Source of the DNA: Ciceribacter thiooxidans
GTDB taxonomy: Bacteria > Pseudomonadota > Alphaproteobacteria > Rhizobiales > Rhizobiaceae
DNA: 64,000 nucleotides
NCBI RefSeq assembly: GCF_014126615.1
Contig: NZ_CP059897.1
Span: 124,001-188,000 of the forward strand
Direction: 5' to 3'
Below the pieces are notes generated by a model. The model was not told where the DNA came from, ran no database searches, and saw nothing but the letters and a program-made list of their open reading frames with translations. The position numbers and the translations under genes were made by a program. This document shows positions 35,822-44,487 of this stretch, piece by piece. Position 1 is the stretch's first letter, and the number at the start of each line of letters is the position of its first letter.

Positions 35822-36528
35822 GCGAAGAAGTGCGGCTGGATTTCCAGCGCCCGGAGCGCGTGGGCTTCGATGAAGCGATACTCTGCGCCCGGAAATCCGA
35901 TGCGCAGCTTGCCACGATCATGGACCACGTGCTGGAGCGCGGCACGCGGTGTCTGTTGACTAGGCTCGAGGCGGAGGTCTTCGGCCGCATCGCGCCCGCC
36001 TATCTCGAACGATTGGACTACGATCCAATCTCCCGGACAGCATACTTGAACTGGAACCCACCGGCCGAACAGGAAGCGCCCCAGATCGCAGTCATATCGG
36101 CCGGCACTTCCGACATGCCGCAAGCGGCCGAGGCCATACGCACGCTGACCTATCTCGGCGCGCCGACGAAACAGTTCATCGACATCGGCGTGGCAGGTCT
36201 GTGGCGGCTCCTGGAGCGGGTCGAGGAATTGCGGACCTTTCCCGTCATGGTGGCCGTCGCAGGCATGGACGGCGCGCTTCCGAGCGTCCTGGGCGGTCTC
36301 GTGCCGGGTCTCATCATCTGCCTGCCGACCTCGACCGGTTACGGCGTTTCCAATGGAGGCGAGACTGCCCTGCATGCTGCACTGGCCTCGTGCGCGCCGG
36401 GACTGACGGTCGTCAACATCGACAATGGCTACGGCGCGGCCTGTGCCGCGTTTCGCGCTCTCAACATGATCCGCCAAGCGGCGGTCCAAGAGCGCGAGGT
36501 ACGTTCGCATGCGTGGCCTTTTCGATGA
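35818..36528 (+). CDS. larB: NPN synthesis carboxylase LarB
   Basis: LarB carboxylates and hydrolyses nicotinic acid adenine dinucleotide to start nickel-pincer nucleotide synthesis. The 236-residue protein has the PurE-like C-terminal domain with AVISAGTSDMPQAAEAIRT, VAGMDGALPSVLGGL, CLPTSTGYGVSNGGETAL and VVNIDNGYGAACAA, all hallmarks of LarB. The N-terminal part contains DYDPISRTAYLNW. It completes the B-C-E set required for the cofactor, and all three genes are coupled. The damaged nickel permease gene starts just downstream. Confidence 0.93.
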   Translation: MSEEVRLDFQRPERVGFDEAILCARKSDAQLATIMDHVLERGTRCLLTRLEAEVFGRIAPAYLERLDYDPISRTAYLNWNPPAEQEAPQIAVISAGTSDMPQAAEAIRTLTYLGAPTKQFIDIGVAGLWRLLERVEELRTFPVMVAVAGMDGALPSVLGGLVPGLIICLPTSTGYGVSNGGETALHAALASCAPGLTVVNIDNGYGAACAAFRALNMIRQAAVQEREVRSHAWPFR

Positions 36529-36537
36529 CCAGCCCTT

Positions 36538-36880
36538 TTGCGCCAAAACGAACATTGCCACTGTCCATGCCTTTGGTCGCGGCTAATATCCTGGAAAGGG
36601 ACTTGGACCTCTCTCCGATAGGCCCACCCTGCTTGGCACGCTCTTGATCGCCTATGTACTGGGTGTCCGTTATGCATTTGACGTCAATCATTTTGTGGCG
36701 ATCGAGAACCTCGGCTCAGCGCTCGTCAGGAACGTTCTCGGGAGTTCGATCGCCTCGATTGCCATCTATCGCATGAACGGACATCATAGGATTGGGCTAT
36801 TTCGTATTCGTCGGCCATGGCGAAGAGTCCGCTCCGCGCCACAATCCGGCTTGCGAATTCGATGATGCCGCTCGTGCAGG
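36538..36880 (+). pseudogene. Remnant of a NiCoT nickel/cobalt permease
   Basis: Right after larB a degraded frame encodes LLGTLLIAYVLGVRYAFDVN, followed by HFVAIENL. This clearly derives from the NiCoT signature, in which RHAFDADHIAAIDN is invariant; here the first His is Tyr and the Asp of the DH pair is Asn. Upstream, in another frame, PLVAANIL resembles the first helix. Downstream, YFVFVGHG in a third frame resembles the FFFSLGHS motif. At least two frameshifts and the loss of the rest of the gene make it non-functional. Its position indicates a once complete nickel-uptake and cofactor operon. The limits are approximate, and 36881-37025 holds nothing recognisable. Confidence 0.75.
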
Positions 36881-37025
36881 CGGAACGGGTTTCCACGTAG
36901 CGATCATGGCGACGACGTCTGCCGACCTTTCAAGCGGCCGACCCGAATTCCGTCTCTGATGATGGGCCGACAGCGGCACGCACTTCTCTCATATCGATCG
37001 ATGAACATGCCGGTTCGTTTGCTTT

Positions 37026-38408
37026 TCAGCAGCCGAATACATTTGTCAATGCACGGTCAATAGCGTCGGTGATGCGGTCGACATCGTTGGACGTCGCGAC
37101 CAGAGCCGGCGACAGGCATAATGTGTTATTGAGCCCATTTAAAGAACGGTTTGTCGCGCCAATGATAACCCCTTGGCCGAGGCAATCCGCGACGACGGCC
37201 TGGACCAGCTTCTCATCCGCCGGTTCTCTGGACTGTCGATCGGCAACGAGTTCGGCACCGCAGAAGAGGCCCTTACCGCGCACATCGCCGATCACACTGT
37301 GCTTTTCCATCAGTGCGTTGAGGTTCGCCAAGGTTCGCTCGCCCATGCGCGTGGTGTTCTCCAGCAGCCCTTCATCTTCTATGATCCGCATGTTTTCGAG
37401 AGCTGCGACTGGTCCGGCCGTGCAACCGCCGAACGTCGAGATATCACGGAAATAGCTCATCGAATCCTGCGGCGCGTCCTTAAACATCTCGAAGACGCGT
37501 TCAGTCGTGACCGTGCAGGAGATCGCCGCATAACCCGATGCCACACCTTTTGCCATCGTCACGATATCCGGCTTGATGTCGTATTGCTGATAGCCGAACC
37601 ACGAGCCCGTGCGGCCCAAGCCGCAGACCACCTCGTCAATGATGATCAGAATCTCGTGTTTCCGGCAGATCTCCTGGACGCGTTGCCAATAGCCTTCGGG
37701 CGGCGTAATGACCCCACCACCCGCAGTCACTGGCTCAAGGATAATCGCGCCGATTGTATCCGGTCCTTCACGTCGGATTACCTCCTCGATAGCATCCGCG
37801 GCCCGTTCGCCATACTTTTCGACATCCCATTGTTTGCGGTATTCGAGGCAGTGCGGAACCATGATGAAACCATCAGGATAGGGACCATATTGCTCGGCCC
37901 GTTGCGGTTGGCCAGACGACGCGAGCGTTCCGATGGTCGTGCCGTGATAGTCCCGTTCGCGGTAGAGGATCTTCCACTTCTTGCCGTTGTGATGGCGCGC
38001 AGCGATCTGCCGAACCATCTTGAAGGCTTTCTCGTTGGCCTCAGAACCCGAGTTCGAATAATAGACGCGGGCCAAGCCCGGCATTTTTTCGATCAGCTTC
38101 TGTGCGAAGAGTGCTGCAGGCACATTGCCGGCCGCCCCGGCGTAGTAGTTCAGTTTGATAAGCTGGTCGCGCACAGCATTGGCAATGCTCTCACGTCCAT
38201 AGCCGACATTGACCGTCCAGACGCCACCGGAGACGGCGTCGAGATATTCCTTGCCATTCGCATCCCAGAGCTTCAGGCCCCTCCCCTCGACAAACACCCT
38301 TGGATCGGCAGTTTCATACTGTTTGTGCTGGCTCAGATGATGCCAGACATGCTCGCGGTCGGCGGCAACCACGTGAGAAAGGTCGTTTTGCTTCAGGTTG
38401 AGGGACAT
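37026..38408 (-). CDS. tpa: Class III aminotransferase, taurine:pyruvate type
   Basis: Starting at ATG 38408 the protein has 460 residues. It closely follows taurine:pyruvate aminotransferases: VWHHLSQHKQYETADPRVFV, AVSGGVWTVNVGYGRESIAN, YYSNSGSEANEKAFKM, RDYHGTTIGTLASSG, LIIIDEVVCGLGRTG and DIVTMAKGVASGYAA, with the PLP lysine in MAKG. Such enzymes move the amino group of taurine, hypotaurine or another omega-amino acid to pyruvate. No sulphoacetaldehyde gene (xsc) is nearby. In this operon it may act on a different omega-amino compound. It is the last gene of the operon. Confidence 0.8.
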   Translation of the reverse strand: MSLNLKQNDLSHVVAADREHVWHHLSQHKQYETADPRVFVEGRGLKLWDANGKEYLDAVSGGVWTVNVGYGRESIANAVRDQLIKLNYYAGAAGNVPAALFAQKLIEKMPGLARVYYSNSGSEANEKAFKMVRQIAARHHNGKKWKILYRERDYHGTTIGTLASSGQPQRAEQYGPYPDGFIMVPHCLEYRKQWDVEKYGERAADAIEEVIRREGPDTIGAIILEPVTAGGGVITPPEGYWQRVQEICRKHEILIIIDEVVCGLGRTGSWFGYQQYDIKPDIVTMAKGVASGYAAISCTVTTERVFEMFKDAPQDSMSYFRDISTFGGCTAGPVAALENMRIIEDEGLLENTTRMGERTLANLNALMEKHSVIGDVRGKGLFCGAELVADRQSREPADEKLVQAVVADCLGQGVIIGATNRSLNGLNNTLCLSPALVATSNDVDRITDAIDRALTNVFGC

Positions 38409-38471
38409 GGAAGCCTCCGTGCTTCGTTCGAGCGATGAGTCCAATCGAGGCCGCTGCCCCAACTGCATTGG

Positions 38472-39224
38472 TCAGGCGACCGCTTGTGCGCCAGTGATTT
38501 CCACCAGCGAGCCGCACATGAAGGCAGCTTCGTCGGAGGCCAGAAAGGCGACGACAGCCGCGACCTCTTCGGGCTGGCCGATGCGGCCGAACGGCACGAG
38601 CTTGTCGAGATCCGCGATAGTACGGCCGGAGCGCTTTACCCCTGCCTCGAGCATGGGGGTGTGTATTTCGCCGGGGCAGACAGCATTGACACGGATCTTG
38701 TATGGTGCGTAATCGCGGGCAAGGTTCTGCGTAAAGCTTGCCACCGCCGCCTTCGTCACGTTGTAGGCGATATGGTCCGGCGCCGGGTGAAGACCCCATT
38801 GCGACGCGGTGTTGACGATCGCGCCGCCGCCGGCCTCGATCATATGCGGAAGGGCCGCCTGACAGAGGTGGAACATCGCGTCGACGTTGACGGCAAAGCT
38901 CAGACGCCAGTCGTCCGGCGTCAGCGAAAGCAGACTGCCACGACGGTTGATGCCGGCATTGTTGCAGAGGACATCGATACGTTCTTCGGCTGCCATGATG
39001 TTGTCCACGATGGCCAGGCAACCGCTGGGGGTGGAGATGTCACTCGCAAAGGCTCGCGCCTTGCCGCCCTTCGCCACGATCTCTCCTGCCGTCGCATCTG
39101 CTCGCTTGCCGTCCATGTCGGTGACGATGACGTGCGCACCCTCGGACGCAAAGCGCGCGCTGATTGCGCTTCCGATACCACCCGCACCTCCGGTCACAAC
39201 GACAACCTTATTTTTGAAGCGCAT
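38472..39224 (-). CDS. SDR-family oxidoreductase
   Basis: The 250-residue classical short-chain dehydrogenase has VVVTGGAGGIGSAISA, the NNAG motif (LCNNAGINRRG), Ser in NTASQWG and the catalytic YNVTK. DMDG after strand 2 favours NAD(H). It lies 4 bases from the next SDR in the operon. The substrate is unknown. Together the two SDRs could interconvert hydroxy and keto intermediates of the compound imported by this operon. Confidence 0.9.
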   Translation of the reverse strand: MRFKNKVVVVTGGAGGIGSAISARFASEGAHVIVTDMDGKRADATAGEIVAKGGKARAFASDISTPSGCLAIVDNIMAAEERIDVLCNNAGINRRGSLLSLTPDDWRLSFAVNVDAMFHLCQAALPHMIEAGGGAIVNTASQWGLHPAPDHIAYNVTKAAVASFTQNLARDYAPYKIRVNAVCPGEIHTPMLEAGVKRSGRTIADLDKLVPFGRIGQPEEVAAVVAFLASDEAAFMCGSLVEITGAQAVA

Positions 39225-39228
39225 GGAT

Positions 39229-39981
39229 CTACCTCAGATAGCTGCCGCCGTTCATGTCCAGCACCGCGCCGTTGAGCGATACCTGCCAAGGTCGGAAGGC
39301 GAATGAAACGAGTTCACCGATCTCATCGGGTTCGGCGAGCCGACCGACGGGGATGCCGGCGAGCGCAGCTGCTTCGCCGTGTTCGGCGATATACGCTCCA
39401 GCCATGTCGGTGCGTACCCAGCCGGGGGCCAGAGCCACCGCCGTCACGCCCTCATGTCCGTGGCTTTGTGCAATCGATTTGGTGAGGTTGATCAGAGCAG
39501 CCTTCGAAGCGCCGTATGCCATGGAGCTGGAGGCGTAACCGCGCTGACCTGCACGGCTCGCGATGTTGATGATCCGTCCGCCGCAATGCCTGCGGAAATG
39601 ACCGATTGCAAGCTTCGATAAATCAACGGCCGCCAGGAAATTGACCCGCATTTCACGCGCCCAAACCTGCTGCCATTCATCCATCGACGCATCCACGGAG
39701 ACCTCAGAGCGAATGCCGGCGTTGTTGACCAGACCTGTCAGCTTGCCGGCAATGCCTATGGCCCGATCCCAGAGGGTCGCGGGGCCCTCGAGGGCCGCTA
39801 AGTCCGCCTGTATACACGAGCCTCGCCCGTTCAGTGCCCTGACCAGCGCCTCTGCGGCGGCCTGATTTCGACTATAGTGAACAACGACATTCGCACCATC
39901 GGCCACGAGCGCGCGGCAGATCGCCTGACCAATGGCACCGGTCGCACCGGTCACGAGGATGGATTGGCCAGACAAATTCAT
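39229..39981 (-). CDS. SDR-family oxidoreductase
   Basis: The 250-residue SDR has the cofactor motif LVTGATGAIGQAIC, LVNNAGI, Ser in INIASRAGQ and the catalytic YGASK. HYSRNQ after strand 2 suggests NADPH preference, as in FabG-like enzymes. Its ATG overlaps the racemase-family gene by 4 bases. It carries the usual C-terminal GAVLDMNGG segment. Its role in the pathway is not assigned. Confidence 0.9.
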   Translation of the reverse strand: MNLSGQSILVTGATGAIGQAICRALVADGANVVVHYSRNQAAAEALVRALNGRGSCIQADLAALEGPATLWDRAIGIAGKLTGLVNNAGIRSEVSVDASMDEWQQVWAREMRVNFLAAVDLSKLAIGHFRRHCGGRIINIASRAGQRGYASSSMAYGASKAALINLTKSIAQSHGHEGVTAVALAPGWVRTDMAGAYIAEHGEAAALAGIPVGRLAEPDEIGELVSFAFRPWQVSLNGAVLDMNGGSYLR

Positions 39982-41009
39982 AGCTCACCCACCTGCGGGC
40001 CCCAGGTGTCCGAGAGGGCAAAGCCTTCTGCGAAACTGTCCTGCGGATCGAGCCGCAATTGCTGACGGCCGAAGACATAGCCTTGCCCGGTAATCCGGGG
40101 CAGAACGGCAGGATGACCTCCGACCATCGTCTCGCCAAGAATTTCGGCGGTAAACTCGCCACCAATAATGCTGCGCGAGATTCGTTTGTCGCCGGTCTTG
40201 GCCTGACCTCGCGCATGCAAGATTGCCAAATTGGCCGACGAGCCCGTGCCGCAGGGCGATCGATCCACCCTGCCCGGCTTGAGCGTCGTGCAAGTGACGA
40301 CTGAGCCATCCGGCTGATAGTCGCGGAACATCACATAGGCGATCTCGTTCAGGCCGGGAATTTCCGGATGCTCTACCTTGACCTGCTCCGCCAAAAGCGC
40401 CTTGATTTCGGTGCCCGCCTCCGCAAGCGCACGGGCCGATTCCGGCACGATCTTCAGCCCGACCTGATCGACGTCGATCTGCGCATAGAAGACGCCGCCG
40501 AAGGCGATATCGCCAATGATCCGGCCCCACTTCGGTGTCTCGATGACGACATCGAGCTGATGGACGAAGGCCGGGACGTTGTCGAGGCTCACCGACAGGC
40601 AGCGGCCGTTTTCGCACCGCGCCCGAGCGACAATCAGCCCGGCCGCCGTGTCAAGCCGGACGATGGTTTCCGGCTCCGTCATCACGACGCGGCCGGTTTC
40701 CAGAAGCGCGGTCACCACGCAGATGCAGTTGGAGCCCGACATCGGGTGAGCACGATCCGGCTGCAGCACGATGAAAGCTGCATCGGCATCCGGCCGGGTC
40801 GGTGGCAGAAGCAGGTTGGTCGTGTGGACCACCTGGGCGCGCGGCTCGCGCGTCAAGAATAGCCGCAGGGTCGGATCCACATTGTTCAGATGGTTCAGCT
40901 TGTCGAGAATGGTTGCGCCCGGAACATCGGGCGCGCCACCGAGGAGAACATTGCCGCTTTCGCCCTGGCAATGGACAAGAAGGATATCGAGCGCCTTGTC
41001 GAAGGTCAT
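39978..41009 (-). CDS. Proline racemase/hydroxyproline epimerase family, Ser/Cys type
   Basis: The start is placed at ATG 41009, forming an ATGA overlap with the aldehyde dehydrogenase gene, and gives 343 residues. The first catalytic position, Cys in racemases (MCGHG), is Ser91 here (PMSGSNC), while the second Cys is kept (Cys253 in DRSPCGTGSSA). Family members with Ser or Thr at the first position include trans-3-hydroxy-L-proline dehydratases and some bifunctional 4-Hyp epimerases. With a DapA-like lyase, a D-amino acid oxidase and an aldehyde dehydrogenase in the operon, a hydroxyproline-type substrate is likely. Confidence 0.85.
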   Translation of the reverse strand: MTFDKALDILLVHCQGESGNVLLGGAPDVPGATILDKLNHLNNVDPTLRLFLTREPRAQVVHTTNLLLPPTRPDADAAFIVLQPDRAHPMSGSNCICVVTALLETGRVVMTEPETIVRLDTAAGLIVARARCENGRCLSVSLDNVPAFVHQLDVVIETPKWGRIIGDIAFGGVFYAQIDVDQVGLKIVPESARALAEAGTEIKALLAEQVKVEHPEIPGLNEIAYVMFRDYQPDGSVVTCTTLKPGRVDRSPCGTGSSANLAILHARGQAKTGDKRISRSIIGGEFTAEILGETMVGGHPAVLPRITGQGYVFGRQQLRLDPQDSFAEGFALSDTWGPQVGEL

Positions 41010-42475
41010 TTCAGATACCATCCCCAAGGCTCATCGCTCACGAGGCGAGTGATCTGCTTGGTCTCCAGATAGTTGTCGAGGCCCCAGCGACCGAGTTCCC
41101 GGCCGGTGCCGGACTGCTTGTAGCCGCCCCACGGCGCCTCGGTGAAAGTCGGCTGCGAGCAGTTGATCCACACGATGCCGGCGCGCAAAGCGGCCGCGAC
41201 GCGTTCGGCGCGCGCGTCGTCGTCCGACATGACCGCAGCGGCAAGGCCGAAACGGCTGTCGTTGGCAAGGTGGATCGCCTCGTCCTCCGTCTCGAAGGGA
41301 CGGATGCAGACGACGGGGCCGAAGATCTCCTCGACCCAAGCATCGCTGTCGAGCGCCATGTCGGTGAGGATCGTCGGTGCGACCCAGAAACCTCTGTTAA
41401 ATCCCTCGTGCTTGCCGCCGCAGGCGACCGTCGCACCCTGCTCGACGGCGCGATCGATGTGACGCAGGACATCCTCGTACTGGCCCTTGTTGACGAGCGG
41501 GCCGAGCAGCGTGCCTTCGTCGAGACCGTTGCCGATCTTGATCTTCTTCGCTTCCTCGATCAGCCGCTCCAACAGCTTCGGGTAGAGAGGCGCTTCGACA
41601 AGAACTCGTGAGGTGGCCGAGCAGACCTGGCCCTGGTTCCAGAAAATGCCGAACATGATCCATTCGACGGCCTTCTCGATGTCGCTGTCGGCGAAGACGA
41701 CGAAGGGCGACTTGCCGCCAAGCTCGAGGCTGATGCGTTTGATATCCTTGGCGCCAGCGGCCATGATGCGCGAGCCGACCGGGCCGGAACCGGTGAAAGC
41801 GACTTTGTCGACTTGCGGGTGATCGACGAGCGCCTGGCCGACGACCGACCCCTTGCCGGACAGGATGTTCAAGACGCCCTTCGGCAGCCCGGCGGCCTCG
41901 GCGATCGCGCCAAGCTCCAGCGCCGTCAGCGACGTGGTCTCGGCGGGCTTCAGGATCATCGTGCAGCCGGCCGCAAGCGCGGGCGCGACCTTCCACGAGG
42001 CCATGAGCAGCGGATAGTTCCAGGGAACAATGGCGACGGCAACGCCGAGCGGCTCGCGCACGGCCTTCGAGACGAAGCGCGCATCGGCCAGTTTGACCTC
42101 CTCGACCTCGCCATCCAGTTCCTCGGCAAGATCGGCATAAAAATCGAAACAGCCGGCTGCGTCTGCCAGGTCCCATTCGGATTCAGGTAGCGGTTTGCCG
42201 TTGTCACGGGTTTCCAGGCGCGCCAGTTCCGGCAGACGGTCGCGGATCCCTTGCGCCATAGCGCGCAGATATTTTGCGCGCTCCTTGCCGGAAAGACGCG
42301 GCCAAGGCCCGTTATCGAAGGCCTCGCGGGCCGCCTTCACGGCCGCCTCGGCCTCGGCCGCACCGGCGGCGGGAATATGGTGAAAGACCTCTTCGGTTGC
42401 CGGATCGATCACCGGGAGCATGGTTCCGTCTGCAGGCGCGACCCACTGGCCATCGATGAAAAGCTTGTTCTGCAT
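41006..42475 (-). CDS. NAD(P)-dependent aldehyde dehydrogenase
   Basis: The protein has 489 residues, the normal ALDH length. Motifs are VPWNYPLLMASWKVAPALAA, LKPAETTSLTAL, the coenzyme loop FTGSGPVGSRI, the general base in LELGGKSP, and the nucleophile in WNQGQVCSATSR. The C-terminal PWGGYKQSGTGRELG is typical of betaine-aldehyde and related enzymes. In a hydroxyproline-type pathway it would oxidise 2-oxoglutarate semialdehyde. The assignment to that substrate comes from context only. Confidence 0.9.
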   Translation of the reverse strand: MQNKLFIDGQWVAPADGTMLPVIDPATEEVFHHIPAAGAAEAEAAVKAAREAFDNGPWPRLSGKERAKYLRAMAQGIRDRLPELARLETRDNGKPLPESEWDLADAAGCFDFYADLAEELDGEVEEVKLADARFVSKAVREPLGVAVAIVPWNYPLLMASWKVAPALAAGCTMILKPAETTSLTALELGAIAEAAGLPKGVLNILSGKGSVVGQALVDHPQVDKVAFTGSGPVGSRIMAAGAKDIKRISLELGGKSPFVVFADSDIEKAVEWIMFGIFWNQGQVCSATSRVLVEAPLYPKLLERLIEEAKKIKIGNGLDEGTLLGPLVNKGQYEDVLRHIDRAVEQGATVACGGKHEGFNRGFWVAPTILTDMALDSDAWVEEIFGPVVCIRPFETEDEAIHLANDSRFGLAAAVMSDDDARAERVAAALRAGIVWINCSQPTFTEAPWGGYKQSGTGRELGRWGLDNYLETKQITRLVSDEPWGWYLK

Positions 42476-42482
42476 GCTATCC

Positions 42483-43181
42483 TCACATGTGACGCGTTAG
42501 ACCGCCATCGACCCGAAGGCTCTGGCCGGTGATGTAGCTTGAATCATCGCTGAGCAGGAAAGCTGCGGCCTTGGCCTGTTCCTCGACCTTGCCAATGCGC
42601 TTCAGCGCGGTCAGATCCGCGAATTTTCCGACATCGAGGCTGTCGGTGAAGCCTGGAAGCAGGCAGTTCATCCGGATGTTCTTCGGGCCGTAGCGATCGG
42701 AATAGAGCTTGGTGAATGACGAGACGCCGGCTCGGTAGACGCAGGAGGCAGGGAACCACAGGGAAGGCTCGAATGCCGCGTAGGTGGTGATGTTGACGAT
42801 GGAGCCGCCGCCCTGCGCCTCCATCACCGGCGTCACCAGGCGAGCCATGCGAATGACCGACTTGACGATCATGTCGTTGGCGAGATCCCAGTTCTCGTCG
42901 GTAATGTCGAGGAGGTCGCCCTTCGGCGGATGACCCGTGTGGTTGAGCACCGCGTCGATCCTGCCATGCGTCGACATCGCCAGATCAAAAATGCCCTTGA
43001 GATCATCGCCGCTTTGGGCCACACCGCGCCGCGCGACGCCGCCCAGTTCGGCGGCGAGTGTCTCGCAGTTCTCTGACGGCGACATCAGGGCGAGCTTATA
43101 ACCGCGTGCATGCATTTCGCGCGCAACGGCCGCGCCCATGCCCTTACCGCCGCCGGTGATCAGACAAACCTTTTTTGTCAT
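42483..43181 (-). CDS. Divergent SDR lacking the YxxxK lysine
   Basis: The 232-residue protein has the SDR cofactor motif LITGGGKGMGAAVA and the C-terminal YITGQSLRVDGG. The active site is altered: after Tyr149 the fourth residue is Val (YRAGV), not Lys, and the NNAG motif reads NHTG. Ser/Thr remain in NITTYAAFEPS. Similar YRAG/FRAG forms occur in a divergent SDR branch, so this may be a subfamily trait rather than damage. The enzyme may use another mechanism or a different reaction. Confidence 0.8.
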   Translation of the reverse strand: MTKKVCLITGGGKGMGAAVAREMHARGYKLALMSPSENCETLAAELGGVARRGVAQSGDDLKGIFDLAMSTHGRIDAVLNHTGHPPKGDLLDITDENWDLANDMIVKSVIRMARLVTPVMEAQGGGSIVNITTYAAFEPSLWFPASCVYRAGVSSFTKLYSDRYGPKNIRMNCLLPGFTDSLDVGKFADLTALKRIGKVEEQAKAAAFLLSDDSSYITGQSLRVDGGLTRHM

Positions 43182-43193
43182 GGAGAGCTCCTT

Positions 43194-44426
43194 TCAAAAG
43201 CGGTCGATGCGATAGGGACGCATGTCGATGGGTGGCGTCGCCCCGGTGATTAGATCGGCCATAAGGCGTGCGGTCGTTGCCGCGTAGGTGACGCCGAGAT
43301 GGCCGTGCCCGGTGGCGTAAAACACACCCGGCACCTTCGCCGAGGCGGACATCACGGGAACGGTGTCCGGAAAGGCAGGACGATGACCCATCCACTCGGA
43401 AAAATCCTCGCAGCGCAGGTTCGGCAAGGCCGCCTGCGCACGCCGCACCGTTATCTTCGAACGGCGGTAATCGGGTGCTGCATCGAGCCCAGCCATCTCC
43501 ACCGTGCCGCCGACGCGGATACCGCCCGCCGTCGGCGTGACCATGAAGGCGCGAGCAGGCCAGATAATCGAGTGACGCATCGAGATGCCGGGCGACATGA
43601 TCTGGGTGTGATAGCCGCGCTCGGTCTCGAGCGGTATCGGCTCGCCAAGCATCTTCGACAACAGGCCGGAATAGGCGCCAGCGCAGATCACGACCTCATC
43701 GGCAGCGATCGGGTCACCTCCGACAAGGCGGACGGCGGTGATGCGGCCGGAGCGGTCGAAGCCCGCCACTGCGCCGCGGCGGAATTCGCCACCGCGTGCG
43801 AGGAAGCGATCAGCAAGGGCCTGCACAAGTCGATGCGGGTCGCGCAGGCTGCGGTTTTCGGGAAAGTGCACGGCTACGCCGATATTTTCCGACAGTTCCG
43901 GTTCCAGTTCCCGTGCCTCAGAACCCGTCAGGCGCTTGAACGGAAAGCCGAAACGCTCCAGGATCTCGATATGCTCGCGATCGGCGCGAAACTCCGCCTC
44001 GTCGCTGTAGAGCGACAGGCAGCCCTCCTCGGTCAGTTCCCCTTCCAGGCCGGTCTCGCGCAACAGCGGCAGCAGGTCGTCGTAGACGCGCTTGCACAGT
44101 ACAGCCCCGTCGGCTTCGAGCTGGCGCAGCTTTCCTGGCCGCGACGCCGCGACAAAGCGGGCGAACCAGGGAAGAAGTTTTGGCATATAGCCCGGGCGGA
44201 CACGGACCGGGCCTTCCGGGTCCAGCATCCAGCCGGGGATTTGCTTCCAGATCGACGGCCGCGAGGCCGGCATGAACTCGGTGACCGCAATCGAGGCCAT
44301 GTTGCCGTAGGACGCACCGCCTCCGATTTCGCCCTTGTCGAGCAGGATTACCCGTCGCCCCCGCCTTTGCAGTTCGTACGCGATGGTGGTCCCGATAATG
44401 CCTGCGCCGACGACCACAGTGGTCAT
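43194..44426 (-). CDS. DadA-like D-amino acid dehydrogenase
   Basis: The start at ATG 44426 follows GGAGAG and removes a 15-residue extension. The protein has 410 residues and opens with TTVVVGAGIIGTTIAYELQR, the FAD-binding motif. LDKGEIGGGASYGNMA is the conserved DadA second motif, and HGHLGVTYAATTARLMADLI closes the FAD site. It would oxidise a D-amino acid (for example cis-4-hydroxy-D-proline) and pass electrons to the membrane. Its position beside DapA-like and racemase-family genes supports the hydroxyproline pathway. Confidence 0.88.
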   Translation of the reverse strand: MTTVVVGAGIIGTTIAYELQRRGRRVILLDKGEIGGGASYGNMASIAVTEFMPASRPSIWKQIPGWMLDPEGPVRVRPGYMPKLLPWFARFVAASRPGKLRQLEADGAVLCKRVYDDLLPLLRETGLEGELTEEGCLSLYSDEAEFRADREHIEILERFGFPFKRLTGSEARELEPELSENIGVAVHFPENRSLRDPHRLVQALADRFLARGGEFRRGAVAGFDRSGRITAVRLVGGDPIAADEVVICAGAYSGLLSKMLGEPIPLETERGYHTQIMSPGISMRHSIIWPARAFMVTPTAGGIRVGGTVEMAGLDAAPDYRRSKITVRRAQAALPNLRCEDFSEWMGHRPAFPDTVPVMSASAKVPGVFYATGHGHLGVTYAATTARLMADLITGATPPIDMRPYRIDRF

Positions 44427-44487
44427 GCTGGTTCTCTCCATAGTGCTGGTCATGGCCGGACGGCGTTTCACCGCCCGGCCGCGCGGC

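Noticed and set aside
36797..36979. 60-codon minus-strand frame behind the nickel permease remnant
   Set aside because: There is no ribosome site and no homology, and it overlaps the decayed NiCoT sequence.
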